Below are positions 14,318 through 24,344 of a stretch of DNA of 38,557 nt, one piece after another; within the stretch, counting starts at the first letter, position 1; every line of letters starts with the position of its first letter. Origin of the DNA: Streptomyces colonosanans (GTDB taxonomy: Bacteria; Actinomycetota; Actinomycetes; Streptomycetales; Streptomycetaceae). The notes beneath the pieces were generated by a model, which saw only the letters and a list, made by a program, of their open reading frames with translations, ran no database searches and was not told the origin of the DNA. The stretch is taken from the NCBI RefSeq assembly GCF_001866645.1, contig NZ_MLYP01000075.1:1-38557 (forward strand), in the 5' to 3' direction. The position numbers and the translations under genes are program-made.

Positions 14318-15952
14318 ATGTCCGACGCCGCCATCGTCTGCTCGAACCTGTCGTTCGCCTGGCCCGACGACACCCCGGTCTTCCACGACCTGTCCTTCAC
14401 CGTGACCACCGGCAGCACGGGCCTGGTCGCCCCCAATGGCTCCGGCAAGAGCACCCTGCTCAAGCTGATCGCCGGCGAACTGCGGCCCGCCACCGGCTCG
14501 GTGTCCGTCACTGGCACGCTCGGCTATCTGCCGCAGAGCCTCCCCCTGACCGGTGACCTCACCGTCGCCGAGGTGCTCGGCGTCGCCGCGGTGATCCGCG
14601 CCCTGGACGCCGTCGAGTCCGGGGACGTGAGCGAGGAACACTTCACCACCATCGGCGACGACTGGGACATCGAGGAGCGCACCCGCGCCCAGCTCGACCG
14701 TCTCGGCCTGGCCGGCCTCGCCCTCGACCGCAGCCTGAGCACGCTCAGCGGCGGCCAGGTCGTCTCGCTCGGCCTCGCCGCACAACTGCTCAAGCGTCCC
14801 GACGTCCTGCTGCTCGACGAGCCGACCAACAACCTCGACCGGGACGCCCGGCACAAGCTGTACGACGTGCTGGCGGACTTCAACGGCCTACTGCTGCTGG
14901 TCGCCCACGACCGCGCCCTACTCGACCGCATGGACGGCATCGCCGAACTCGGCAGCTCACAACTGCGCTTCTATGGCGGCAACTTCACTGCGTACGAGGA
15001 GGCCGTGCGCGCCGAGCAGGAGGTCGCCGAGAAGAACGTCCGCAACGCCGAGCAGGAGCTGAAGCGGGAGAAGCGAGAACTACAGCAGGCCCGCGAACGC
15101 GCCGATCGCCGCGCGAGCAACGCCGCCCGCAACCTCAAGAACGCCGGGCTGCCGCGCATCTTCGCCGGCAACATGAAGCGCGGCGCGCAGGAGTCCGCGG
15201 GCCGGGCCGGCCAGATGCACGCGTCCCGGGTCGGCGAGGCCAAGGCCCGCCTCGACGAGGCCGGGCGTGCGCTGCGTGAGGAGCAGCGCATCACCCTGGA
15301 CCTGCCCGACACCCAGGTGCCCGCCGGCCGCAACCTCTTCCTCGGCGAGGGGATGCAGGTCCGCCACGATGGGAAGGACGTGTTCACCGAGGGCGGCGTC
15401 GACCTCTCCGTACGCGGACCCGAACGCATCGCGCTGTCCGGGCCCAACGGCGCCGGCAAGACCACCCTGCTGCGGCTGATCACCGGTGAACTCGCCCCGG
15501 CCAGTGGGGAGATCAAGCGCAGCGACGGCCGCATCGCCTATCTCTCGCAGCGCCTGGACCTGCTGGACCTGGACCGCACCGTGGCGGAGAACTTCGCCGC
15601 GTTCGCGCCCGAGCGGCCCGAGGCGGAGCGGATGAACCTGCTCGCGCGCTTCCTGTTCCGCGGTCCCCGGGCTCACCTGCCCGTCGGCGTGCTCTCCGGC
15701 GGCGAACGGCTACGTGCCACCCTGGCCTGCGTCCTGTGCGCTGAACCGGCCCCGCAGCTGCTGCTGCTCGACGAGCCGACCAACAACCTCGACCTGGTCA
15801 GCGCGGGCCAGCTGGAGAGCGCGCTCAATTCCTACCGGGGCGCGTTCATGGTGGTCAGCCATGACGAGCGGTTCCTCGCCGAGATCGGGGTGAACCGCTG
15901 GCTGCGGCTGGCCGACGGAACGCTCGAGGCGACGGGAGCGCCCGCGGTGTGA
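14318..15952 (+). CDS. ABC-F family ATPase, antibiotic-resistance (ribosome-protection) type
   Basis: A 544-residue soluble protein with two ATPase domains and no membrane segments. Domain 1 has Walker A APNGSGKST (38-46), signature LSGGQ and Walker B VLLLDEPTNNLD. Domain 2 has GPNGAGKTT, LSGGERLR and LLLLDEPTNNLD. The inter-domain linker (about 230-345) is a long, charged coiled coil rich in Arg/Glu/Lys. In ARE ABC-F proteins this linker enters the ribosomal E/P site to dislodge drugs. Many Streptomyces copies protect against macrolides, lincosamides or related drugs. The in-frame start at 14264 is rejected because ATG 14318 follows GAGGTCG and gives the normal N-terminus. A second ABC-F gene follows 79 bp downstream. 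Confidence 0.93.
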   Translation: MSDAAIVCSNLSFAWPDDTPVFHDLSFTVTTGSTGLVAPNGSGKSTLLKLIAGELRPATGSVSVTGTLGYLPQSLPLTGDLTVAEVLGVAAVIRALDAVESGDVSEEHFTTIGDDWDIEERTRAQLDRLGLAGLALDRSLSTLSGGQVVSLGLAAQLLKRPDVLLLDEPTNNLDRDARHKLYDVLADFNGLLLLVAHDRALLDRMDGIAELGSSQLRFYGGNFTAYEEAVRAEQEVAEKNVRNAEQELKREKRELQQARERADRRASNAARNLKNAGLPRIFAGNMKRGAQESAGRAGQMHASRVGEAKARLDEAGRALREEQRITLDLPDTQVPAGRNLFLGEGMQVRHDGKDVFTEGGVDLSVRGPERIALSGPNGAGKTTLLRLITGELAPASGEIKRSDGRIAYLSQRLDLLDLDRTVAENFAAFAPERPEAERMNLLARFLFRGPRAHLPVGVLSGGERLRATLACVLCAEPAPQLLLLDEPTNNLDLVSAGQLESALNSYRGAFMVVSHDERFLAEIGVNRWLRLADGTLEATGAPAV

Positions 15953-16031
15953 GCCACCGGCGTGTGCAGCGGCCCGCGTCCGAGGCCCCGTGCCCGGCGG
16001 GCCGACCACCGATCACATTGGACGGTTCCCT

Positions 16032-17720
<1,689 letters not shown>

Positions 17721-17837
17721 CGAGCGGTCGGCGCCTCCATCGGCAGGTTGTGGCCGGCCAGGTCGCGCTGACGTTTGCACTCGGGCCCGCCGCTCTGTAC
17801 ACGAGGTGGCTCAGGAACAGAGCCAAGTCGGACGCCA

Positions 17838-18107
17838 TCACGCACTCCTGTCGTCCGACGCCCTGCTCAGTTGACGGACGGCGGAATCCAGGGAGGGTGA
17901 ACGGGGGTTGACTCCGGAGTCGGTGTTGCATCTGTCGATCAGCCAGGCGATGTAGTCAAGATGACGCCGGATCCGCTGCGGGAGTGCGGACGCGGCCGTC
18001 GCCGCCCGGCCTTCCTGATTCCGGACCGTGCGCCGCACAGATGTCCCGTACCCGCTCCATGCGGAGGAGCTCAACGCCGCTGATGGTCGGCGTTCGGAGT
18101 CGTGCAC
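17838..18107 (-). CDS. Small ORF of unknown function
   Basis: An 89-codon frame. Its second half (LPQRIRRHLDYIAWLIDR, then CNTDSGVNPRSP) has a more protein-like composition than the Ser/Arg-rich first half, so the true start may be internal. Its stop TGA overlaps a following ATG (TGATG at 17840-17836) that opens a short frame beginning MASDLALFLSHLVYRAAG, which then runs antisense into the ABC-F gene. The 5' end overlaps the serine hydrolase gene by 37 bp. The two small frames could be a coupled pair or decayed gene remnants. No family is recognised. Confidence 0.25.
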   Translation of the reverse strand: MHDSERRPSAALSSSAWSGYGTSVRRTVRNQEGRAATAASALPQRIRRHLDYIAWLIDRCNTDSGVNPRSPSLDSAVRQLSRASDDRSA

Positions 18108-19333
18108 AGGGCGTCGTCGACCAGCTTGCTCTCGGCCTGTGCCACGCGCAGGACGTCGTCCGCGGAATCGGCGAGGACGCCCGACAACGAGACCGTGACG
18201 CTGCGCCGGCCATCGGCGGTGACGCCTGCGGCGCTGATCCAGCCGGAATCGCCGCCCTCGTGGCCCCAGTACACCCCGCCGCAGGACAGCGGGCGTGAGA
18301 AGAGCCCCAGCCCGCCACGGGCGCCCGGCATGAGCTGCTCGAACTCCTTGCCGACCGGGATGGACTGTTTCATCTGCGTGAGCTGCGCCGGTGGCAGGAG
18401 CCGGCCGCCGAGCAGGGCGCGGAAGAATCGGTTGAGATCGGCGGTGGTGGAGACGAGCCCGGCCTCTCCATTGGTGCCCGAGCCGACCTGCTCGGTGACG
18501 TCCACGAGCGGCTTGCCGGCCTTGAACCTCTGATAGGTCTCGGCATGTGGCTGGGGCAGCGTGGGTGAAGTACCCGGCCAGAAGGTGTGGTCGAGGCCGA
18601 GTGGCCGGACGATCCGATCCCTTACCTCCTCATGCCAGGGGTGCCTGGTGACCCGCTCGATGATCATGCCGAGCAGGACGTAACCGGTGTTGCAGTAGCT
18701 CCAGTTCTTGCCGGGTTGGAAGTCCGGGCGGTGGCGCATCGCCCGGGCGACGGTCTGCTCGGGTGTGTAGGTGTCGTATCGGTGCTGGTAGAAGTCGTCC
18801 GCGGAGGTGTAGTCCGGGTAGTCGTCGTGGATGCCGCTGGTGTGCTGGAGCAGTTGGCGGATGGTGATCGCGCGACCGTCATTGCCGTTTCCGGACACCA
18901 CGCCGGGCAACCATCGCTCGACCGGGTCGTCCAGGGAGAGCCTGCGGTCGCCGGCGAGTTGCAGGATCACGGTGGCCACGAACGCCTTGGTGACACTGGC
19001 TATCCGGAAGGAGCCATTCCGAGGGACCGGTCGCCGGGCCGTCAGGTCGGCGACGCCGCTGGTGGCGGTCACGTTCCGGCCGTCAGAGGTGACCAGGCGG
19101 GCCTGCACTCCCGTCACGCCGAGTGCGGTGATCGCATCGGCGTCGCGCCGGAGCTGGATTCGGTCGTCGTGCTGCCGGGCGGGAACCGCGCCGGGCGCAC
19201 TGGTGGAAAGGGTTCCGGCCGCGACAAGGGTTCCGGCCACGACAAAGGTTCCGGCCACGATGGCGGCCGGCACCAGGTTCCGTCGGATGGATCGGCCGCG
19301 CCGCCATGGTGAATGAATCGGTGAACTCGTCAT
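18071..19333 (-). CDS. Secreted serine hydrolase, class C beta-lactamase / DD-peptidase fold
   Basis: A 420-residue penicillin-binding-type hydrolase. After a twin-Arg-like charged start (WRRGRSIRR), one hydrophobic segment (about 20-45) acts as signal or anchor. Catalytic motifs follow in order: SVTK (S-x-x-K), YCN (Y-x-N) in NWSYCNTGY, and HEGG (H-x-G) in WGHEGGDSGW. Family members are D-alanyl-D-alanine carboxypeptidases, esterases or beta-lactamase-like proteins. ATG 19333 is chosen because the signal segment then begins near the N-terminus; the ribosome site is weak. It is divergent from a histidine kinase gene. Within the signal region an 18-bp unit is repeated three times, giving a VAGT-type triplet repeat in the protein. 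Confidence 0.9.
   Translation of the reverse strand: MTSSPIHSPWRRGRSIRRNLVPAAIVAGTFVVAGTLVAAGTLSTSAPGAVPARQHDDRIQLRRDADAITALGVTGVQARLVTSDGRNVTATSGVADLTARRPVPRNGSFRIASVTKAFVATVILQLAGDRRLSLDDPVERWLPGVVSGNGNDGRAITIRQLLQHTSGIHDDYPDYTSADDFYQHRYDTYTPEQTVARAMRHRPDFQPGKNWSYCNTGYVLLGMIIERVTRHPWHEEVRDRIVRPLGLDHTFWPGTSPTLPQPHAETYQRFKAGKPLVDVTEQVGSGTNGEAGLVSTTADLNRFFRALLGGRLLPPAQLTQMKQSIPVGKEFEQLMPGARGGLGLFSRPLSCGGVYWGHEGGDSGWISAAGVTADGRRSVTVSLSGVLADSADDVLRVAQAESKLVDDALCTTPNADHQRR
19211..19264 (-). repeat. Three tandem 18-bp repeats inside the hydrolase signal region
   Basis: Unit GGTTCCGGCCACGACAAA, with 1-5 changes, recurs at 19211-19228, 19229-19246 and 19247-19264. It is in frame and encodes three successive VAGT/VAAGT-like hexapeptides in the hydrophobic N-terminal segment. 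This is a likely slippage site altering signal length. Confidence 0.85.
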
Positions 19334-19377
19334 GGGCGTTGACACTAGGTCTGGCCGAGGTGGGCAGACCGTACCGC

Positions 19378-19387
19378 TCACTAGTGA
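19378..19387. promoter_or_regulatory. Palindrome in the divergent hydrolase / histidine kinase intergenic region
   Basis: The perfect 10-bp palindrome TCACTAGTGA is followed by further TAGTG motifs at about 19398 and 19408, and CACTAG also occurs at 19343-19348. The position between divergent promoters suggests a site for the adjacent NarL-type response regulator. Binding itself is inference. Confidence 0.4.
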
Positions 19388-19440
19388 GAAAAAGGGGTAG
19401 TGGGCTGTAGTGCCAGGCCCGGTCGCCATGGCTCAGACTT

Positions 19441-20607
19441 GTGCGAATGAACCACTATGGAGCCAGTCGGCTTTCGGCGATGTGGCGCGGTCTGGGTTAT
19501 CTACTGGGAAGCCTGCTCACCGCTGCGGTCGCCCTGTTCGCGCTGCCCGTACTCATCGTCCCGATGACGGCTCGCGCCTGGGCGTCCTGGCATCGTCGCC
19601 GCGCCGACCGGCTGCTGCGTTCTCCGTGTTCTGGTCCCGTCCATGTCGGTACGTGGCGTGTTCTCGGGTGGCTGTGCACATGCATCGTGAGCAGTCTGGC
19701 GTTCGGGCTCGTCGTGGTGTTGTGCGCAGGTAACGCGGTGGCCACGGCCATCACGGTGCCCTTGTGGTGGGCGTTGCCCGCCGGCACCCGCGCGGGCGGC
19801 TTCGCCGTCGGTGTTCCACTGTCCGGGTGGGGCACGGCGCTGACCCTGGGGACCGCACAAGTCGTCATCTTCTCGGCCCTGACCTACTGGTTGGTTCCAC
19901 TGCTGGCGCGCGTACACGCCCGGATGTGTGTTGCGTTGCTGTCCCCCTCGGCCGCCGAGAAGTTGGCGCAGCGTGTGGAGACGCTGACCGAGACGCGGGC
20001 CGGCGCCATGAACGCGCACGGCGCGGAACTCCGCCGGATCGAACGTGACCTGCACGACGGCACCCAGGCCCGGCTGGTGGCCATCGCGATGCGGCTGGGC
20101 GTGGCCCGTGAGTCGCTGAGCGAGGACCCCCAGATGGTGGCCAGACTCTTGGCGGAAGCGCATGAGAGTACCGAGGAGGCCATGACGGAGCTTCGTGCGG
20201 TGATCCGGACGATCTACCCGCCGATCCTCGCCGATCGCGGCCTCGCCGGGGCGCTGACCGCGCTGGGGACCCGATCGGCGATCGACACCACCCTCGATAT
20301 CGGCGGCCTCGGCACGATCACGATCCCCGCCGCGGTCGAGGCCGTGGCGTACTTCACGATCGCCGAGGCGCTCACCAACGCTGCCAAGCACAGCCAGGCC
20401 ACCCGGACCACCGTCCGCGTCGCACACGACGGTGACCGGCTGTCGATCGAGGTCACCGACGACGGAGTCGGCGGCGCCGACGAGACGCTGGGTACCGGCA
20501 TCGCCGGAATCCGCCACCGTGTCCTGGCGCTCGACGGCACCGTCCACATCCACAGCCCCGGCGGCGGCCCGACCACGATCACTGTGAGCCTGCCATGCGG
20601 GTCGTGA
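19441..20607 (+). CDS. Membrane sensor histidine kinase (NarL-system type, HisKA_3)
   Basis: A 388-residue sensor kinase. Four hydrophobic segments in the first 155 residues (about 17-42, 72-95, 98-112, 137-153) form the membrane sensor. The dimerisation helix carries the phospho-acceptor H205 in ERDLHDGTQARL. The HATPase_c domain has the N-box EALTNAAKHS and G-boxes DDGVGGAD and GTGIAGI. It phosphorylates the response regulator encoded next, which it overlaps by 13 bp. GTG 19441 is given as the start; ATG 19447 is an equal alternative, and neither has a strong ribosome site. The system probably senses an envelope signal. It is divergent from the secreted serine hydrolase, a plausible target. 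Confidence 0.93.
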   Translation: MRMNHYGASRLSAMWRGLGYLLGSLLTAAVALFALPVLIVPMTARAWASWHRRRADRLLRSPCSGPVHVGTWRVLGWLCTCIVSSLAFGLVVVLCAGNAVATAITVPLWWALPAGTRAGGFAVGVPLSGWGTALTLGTAQVVIFSALTYWLVPLLARVHARMCVALLSPSAAEKLAQRVETLTETRAGAMNAHGAELRRIERDLHDGTQARLVAIAMRLGVARESLSEDPQMVARLLAEAHESTEEAMTELRAVIRTIYPPILADRGLAGALTALGTRSAIDTTLDIGGLGTITIPAAVEAVAYFTIAEALTNAAKHSQATRTTVRVAHDGDRLSIEVTDDGVGGADETLGTGIAGIRHRVLALDGTVHIHSPGGGPTTITVSLPCGS

Positions 20608-21239
20608 TCGCCGAGGACAACGTCCTGCTGTCCAATGGGCTGGAACTCCTGCTGACCGCCAAGGGGTTTCACGTCGCCGCGATCACCCAGGACGCCCCCG
20701 GCTTCGTCGCTGCCGTCACCGAACACCGACCGGACGTCACCATCGTCGACGTACGGCTACCGCCAACCTTCCGCGACGAGGGCATCCACGCCGCCATCCG
20801 CGCCCGCCGCGAGCACCCCGGCCTGCCCGTGCTCGTCCTCTCCCAATACGTCGAGCAGCAGTACGCCGGCGAGCTGATCTCCGATGGACGCGGCGGCGTC
20901 GGCTACCTTCTCAAGGACCGGGTGAGCCGGGTGAGCGAGTTCATCGACGCGCTGCGGCGGGTCGCCGCCGGCGGTACCGTCATGGACCCCGAGGTGATCG
21001 GGCAGCTCCTCACCCGTCACGCCCACGACCCGATTGCCGCCCTCACGCCACGCGAACGCGAAGTTCTCGCCCTGATGGCCGAAGGAAAGGACAACGCCAC
21101 GATCGCGGCCCGGCTGGTCATCACCGAGAACGCCGTCCACAAGCACATCGGCAACATCTTCGCCAAGCTCGACCTCTCGCCGGCCGACAGCGGCCACCGC
21201 CGCGTCCTCGCAGTCCTCACCTATCTCAGCCGCCACTGA
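20595..21239 (+). CDS. NarL/LuxR-family response regulator
   Basis: A 214-residue two-component regulator. The receiver domain has the acidic pair in AEDN (residues 7-8), phospho-acceptor D52 in TIVDVRLP, and the conserved Lys in LLKDRVSR. The C-terminal LuxR-type HTH (about 148-208) reads LTPREREVLALMAEG, then NATIAARLVITENAVHKHI. Its start overlaps the kinase gene by 13 bp, so the two are translationally coupled. The stop codon lies directly against a truncated transposase on the other strand, but the protein has full family length and looks intact. Confidence 0.95.
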   Translation: MRVVIAEDNVLLSNGLELLLTAKGFHVAAITQDAPGFVAAVTEHRPDVTIVDVRLPPTFRDEGIHAAIRARREHPGLPVLVLSQYVEQQYAGELISDGRGGVGYLLKDRVSRVSEFIDALRRVAAGGTVMDPEVIGQLLTRHAHDPIAALTPREREVLALMAEGKDNATIAARLVITENAVHKHIGNIFAKLDLSPADSGHRRVLAVLTYLSRH

Positions 21240-21240
21240 C

Positions 21241-21637
21241 AGTGGAGGCGGAGACGGGTCCGGTGAGGCTCCGGGCGGCCACCTCGCGGGCCAGTTCCGG
21301 GCACGACCAGCGTGACAGCGGGGTTTCCGTCTCGGCAGGTAACTGGCAGGCGAGTGCTTTGACTTCGGCGGCCTGCAATGGCGTGAAGGAGAAGGGCCGA
21401 CCCGACCGCTTGCGATCGGCCGGGGCGGCCAGAGCACCGACGACAAACCGGCCGCGCCAGGTACGCACCGTGTCCACGTGCAGGCCCGTCTCGGAGGCGA
21501 TCCGGGGCATTGGCCTGCCCCTGGGCCGCCGGCAGCACCGCCGCCGCCCGCCGTCGGAGCTGGTGGGGGGTCTTGTGGCCGAAGGCCATCCTCCTCAGAC
21601 GGTGACGCTGGGAGGCAGTCAGGGATATCGGGCGGGC
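21241..21637 (-). mobile_element. IS630-type transposase remnant (frameshifted, truncated)
   Basis: The minus strand encodes the N-terminal HTH part of an IS630-family transposase in two frames. The first frame reads LTASQRHRLRRMAFGHKTPH; the second reads ASETGLHVDTVRTWRGRF and continues to PLSRWSCPELAREV. The switch falls at AATGCCCCGGATC (near 21505), best explained by one extra C. Similarity stops abruptly at about 21250, beside the response-regulator stop, so the DDE catalytic domain is gone. The element is not functional. Confidence 0.8.
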
Positions 21638-21639
21638 GA

Positions 21640-21942
21640 CGGCAACGGACTTAGCAGGAAGGCCGATCAGCAGAAGTGGATCACAACGGGTCCTAGCCTG
21701 CCGCACCCGGCCCGGACACTATCGGGCAGGACGGCCGCCCGCGCCCACACCACGGGATTCGACCAAGCTCTCCGCCCGGCAGCTGACCGCCAACGCCCAA
21801 CAACCGACCGGCCGCAACTGACGGACCCACACATCCGCAGCGCCTTCTCCTACGACGAACTGGCCGCCCGTGAGCTCGTCAAGCTTATGTGCTCCAACTC
21901 GCGGACACGTCGAGGGCCGCATTCGTCAGACTCCGGCCACCG
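21640..21942. other. Intergenic stretch, no gene recognised
   Basis: This roughly 300-bp stretch lies between the IS630 remnant and the alpha/beta hydrolase gene end. Plus-strand frame text (for example SAFSYDELAARELVKLMC, about 21837-21890) looks somewhat protein-like but has no start context or recognisable family. It may be part of a decayed gene. Confidence 0.3.
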
Positions 21943-22749
21943 TCAGTCGTCCAGGAATCCGGTGACAAGGTCGCGGAACGCCGTCGGCTCGTCGATCCAG
22001 GGCCAGTGCCCGCACCCGGAGAGTATCTCCAAGCGGCCGACCGGGTAGCAGGACGCGACGCGACGCGGCGTCCTGACACCCGCCACCCCGTCCTCGGAAC
22101 CGGCAACCACCAGCACCGGGCTGAGTACGGCAGCACGACGAGCGACCGCAGTTGCAGCGGCCGCTCCGGAGACCGGGCGCACGTAGAAGGCCTCACGCAG
22201 CCACGACGGCGGCTGCGGATAGGTGGCTTCGGCCTCGTAGTGCCTGCGCGTCGCATCCGACCATGCGCCGTAACTCCAGGGCTGCGCCCCGGCCGCCAAC
22301 GCCTCGGCACTGCCCGGCTCATCGGCACGCCGTGTCCGGATCACCGTCACCTCAGCTTCATCCACCTCCCTGGAGACCAGGCCGACAGGGGTGATCAGTA
22401 TGAGTCTGCCCAACTTCTCCGGGTGGTCGGCCGCGAACGCCTGAGCGGTCAGAGTGCCTGCCGAGTGGGCGAGCACATCCAGGCGTTCGATCTCCAGCTG
22501 CCGCCGCAGTTCCTCCAGGTCGCGGGCCTGCTCGGTGAAAGCACAACTGGCACGGTCCGTCGGGACCTCAGACCGCCCAGCGGCACGGCCATCCAGCATC
22601 ACCAGAGTGCGGAAGCCGTCCAGACCGCTGAGACTACCGAGGTCGCGCACGTCCGCCCCAGGCCCGCCGGCCAGACAGACCAGCGCGGGGCCCCTCCCGG
22701 TAACCGAGTAGAACAACGTCGTTCCGTCATATGAGTTGAAGTAAGGCAC
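21943..22749 (-). CDS. Alpha/beta hydrolase (proline iminopeptidase-like)
   Basis: A 268-residue cytoplasmic hydrolase. The oxyanion region LAGGPGADVRDLG, the nucleophile elbow AHSAGT (S96), acid D220 in AGSEDGVAG and base H248 in GCGHWPWIDEP form a complete triad. The elbow starts with Ala rather than the usual Gly. The normally conserved DxRGxGxS strand is changed to MLDGRAAGRS. The GTG at 22749 is chosen because the protein then begins VPYFNSYDGT, as in close family members, and GAGG lies upstream. The open frame to 22830 is not typical. Substrates of this group range from prolyl peptides to esters and lactones, so the exact reaction is unknown. Confidence 0.87.
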   Translation of the reverse strand: MPYFNSYDGTTLFYSVTGRGPALVCLAGGPGADVRDLGSLSGLDGFRTLVMLDGRAAGRSEVPTDRASCAFTEQARDLEELRRQLEIERLDVLAHSAGTLTAQAFAADHPEKLGRLILITPVGLVSREVDEAEVTVIRTRRADEPGSAEALAAGAQPWSYGAWSDATRRHYEAEATYPQPPSWLREAFYVRPVSGAAAATAVARRAAVLSPVLVVAGSEDGVAGVRTPRRVASCYPVGRLEILSGCGHWPWIDEPTAFRDLVTGFLDD

Positions 22750-22845
22750 CCAGCCATCCTCGCAGAGCAGGACCCCTCGCCTGCCTGCAGTCCCTCGGGA
22801 TTCGGGGACACTCACTCCCTGCGTGGCCATGCGCGCGATGAGGCT

Positions 22846-22869
22846 CCTGCCCGCCGAGCACCAGGCAGG
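22846..22869 (-). terminator. Hairpin downstream of the GH3 lipoprotein gene
   Basis: CCTGCC (22846-22851) pairs with GGCAGG (22864-22869) across a 12-nt loop, about 20 bp beyond the GH3 stop codon. It is modest in strength and may terminate that gene. Confidence 0.4.
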
Positions 22870-22888
22870 GGTTGCGGTCCGCTCGCGC

Positions 22889-24163
22889 TCAGGAGCAGAG
22901 ATTCACATGCCGCACGGCCAGAACGTGCCCCGCCGCGTCGATGAGACGGCTGCGGGCGAGGTGTCCACCGGCGACCGCATTGGTGATCGCCGAGGCGATC
23001 GAGGACGTTCGGGAGCTGACATTGCCCCCCAGGTCGAACATGACCATGTCGGCACCGGAGCGCAGGGCCTGGACAGCGGCGGCAGGGACACTGAAACCGG
23101 CGGCGGAGACCGCCTTGGCGCTGAGCGAGTCGGTGACCACCAGCCCCTTGAATCCCAGCTTGCCGCGCAACTCGGAGCTGATGGCGGTGGGTGACAGGCT
23201 CGCCGGATTGGTGCCCAGGCCCGGCACGATGTTGTTGGAGACCATGATGGCCGGTGCACCGGCCTTGATGGCCGCTGTGAACGGCGGGATGCCCACCTTT
23301 TGCAGGGTGGACCAGGGCAGGGTGCGGGCGGGGCCGAAATCGGAGTTGTAGCTGGAGCCGCCAAGGCCTGGGAAGTGCTTGACGACAGGTATCACGTGTC
23401 CGGCGCGCAACCCGTTCATGTACGCGACACCATCCTTGGAGACCACCGAGGTGCTGCCGCTGAAGGACCGCCATCCGTCGGGGTTGGTCCGACCGGGGGC
23501 CACGTTCCTGCCGTCGACGTCGACCACGGGGGCGAGGTCCATGTTCACCTGGGCGGCCGCCATCTTGGTGGCGACCTTCGTGACGTTCTGCTGGATCTGT
23601 GCCGGGCTCCAGTGCGTGCCCATGTACGCGGGCCAGGGCAGGGATCCGGCGAGGTTCGCCATGCGCTGGATGCCGCCGCCCTCCTCGTCGGTCATCACCA
23701 ACAGGCCCAGGTGGCCGGGTACATGGGACTTCAGGGCGGTCAGCCGGGAGCCGAGGTCGGACGGCGCCCTGCTGCCGAACAGCAGCACACCGCCCGCACC
23801 CGCGCTCACCTCGGGGGTGACGTCGGACACCGAGGTCTCCGACACCGGGACGGCGATGGTCAGCATGGCCAGCCGGCGGTTCGACCACCCGGCCAGCTTC
23901 GTGCTGTTGGTGCACGTGGTGGCGGCAGCGGTGGGGTTCGAAGCGATGGACGAAAGGAAGTGGGAAGGCGCGGCGGTCGCGGCGAGGGACACGCCGGGGC
24001 CACTGGAGCGCGGGGCCGCCTTGGGGGTGCCCGTGCCACAGCCCGCCAGGAGTACCGCTGCCACGGCGGCAGCGGTGCTCAGTCTGCGTGCGGTCGTGGC
24101 CCGGCCAGGGAGCCACGGCGGCGCTGTCGCGTTTCTGCGGTCACGGTACGACGGGACATTCAT
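22889..24163 (-). CDS. Glycoside hydrolase family 3 lipoprotein (NagZ-like)
   Basis: A 424-residue secreted lipoprotein (lipobox LLAGC, C42) with the N-terminal barrel of GH3 beta-N-acetylhexosaminidases. Landmarks are VMTDEEGGGIQRM, APVVDVDGRN, KHFPG (262-266) and the nucleophile Asp in VVTDSLSAKA (D345). The NagZ loop that normally supplies the Asp-His acid/base dyad after KHFPGHG reads GLGGSSYNSDFGPAR here and has no His. The protein may therefore use another residue, another substrate, or be a non-catalytic binder. ATG 24163 follows AAAGGAGG with 7-nt spacing, an ideal ribosome site, which overrides the open frame to 24265. The likely site of action is cell-wall sugar outside the membrane. 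Confidence 0.88.
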   Translation of the reverse strand: MNVPSYRDRRNATAPPWLPGRATTARRLSTAAAVAAVLLAGCGTGTPKAAPRSSGPGVSLAATAAPSHFLSSIASNPTAAATTCTNSTKLAGWSNRRLAMLTIAVPVSETSVSDVTPEVSAGAGGVLLFGSRAPSDLGSRLTALKSHVPGHLGLLVMTDEEGGGIQRMANLAGSLPWPAYMGTHWSPAQIQQNVTKVATKMAAAQVNMDLAPVVDVDGRNVAPGRTNPDGWRSFSGSTSVVSKDGVAYMNGLRAGHVIPVVKHFPGLGGSSYNSDFGPARTLPWSTLQKVGIPPFTAAIKAGAPAIMVSNNIVPGLGTNPASLSPTAISSELRGKLGFKGLVVTDSLSAKAVSAAGFSVPAAAVQALRSGADMVMFDLGGNVSSRTSSIASAITNAVAGGHLARSRLIDAAGHVLAVRHVNLCS

Positions 24164-24344
24164 GGCCCCGCCTCCTTTCGGAAGACGCGACGGTACACGT
24201 CGCGCCGAGGGCCGTATGGCCCTGAAGTGGGCTTCACGAAGCGTGAGATGCGCACCAGCCCGCATTTGTTCGCCGGTCCGCGGTCGGAGTACCAGGGTCT
24301 CGCGTCTCGGAGTCGGCCGGAAGTGAGCCGACGTGATGGGGGGC

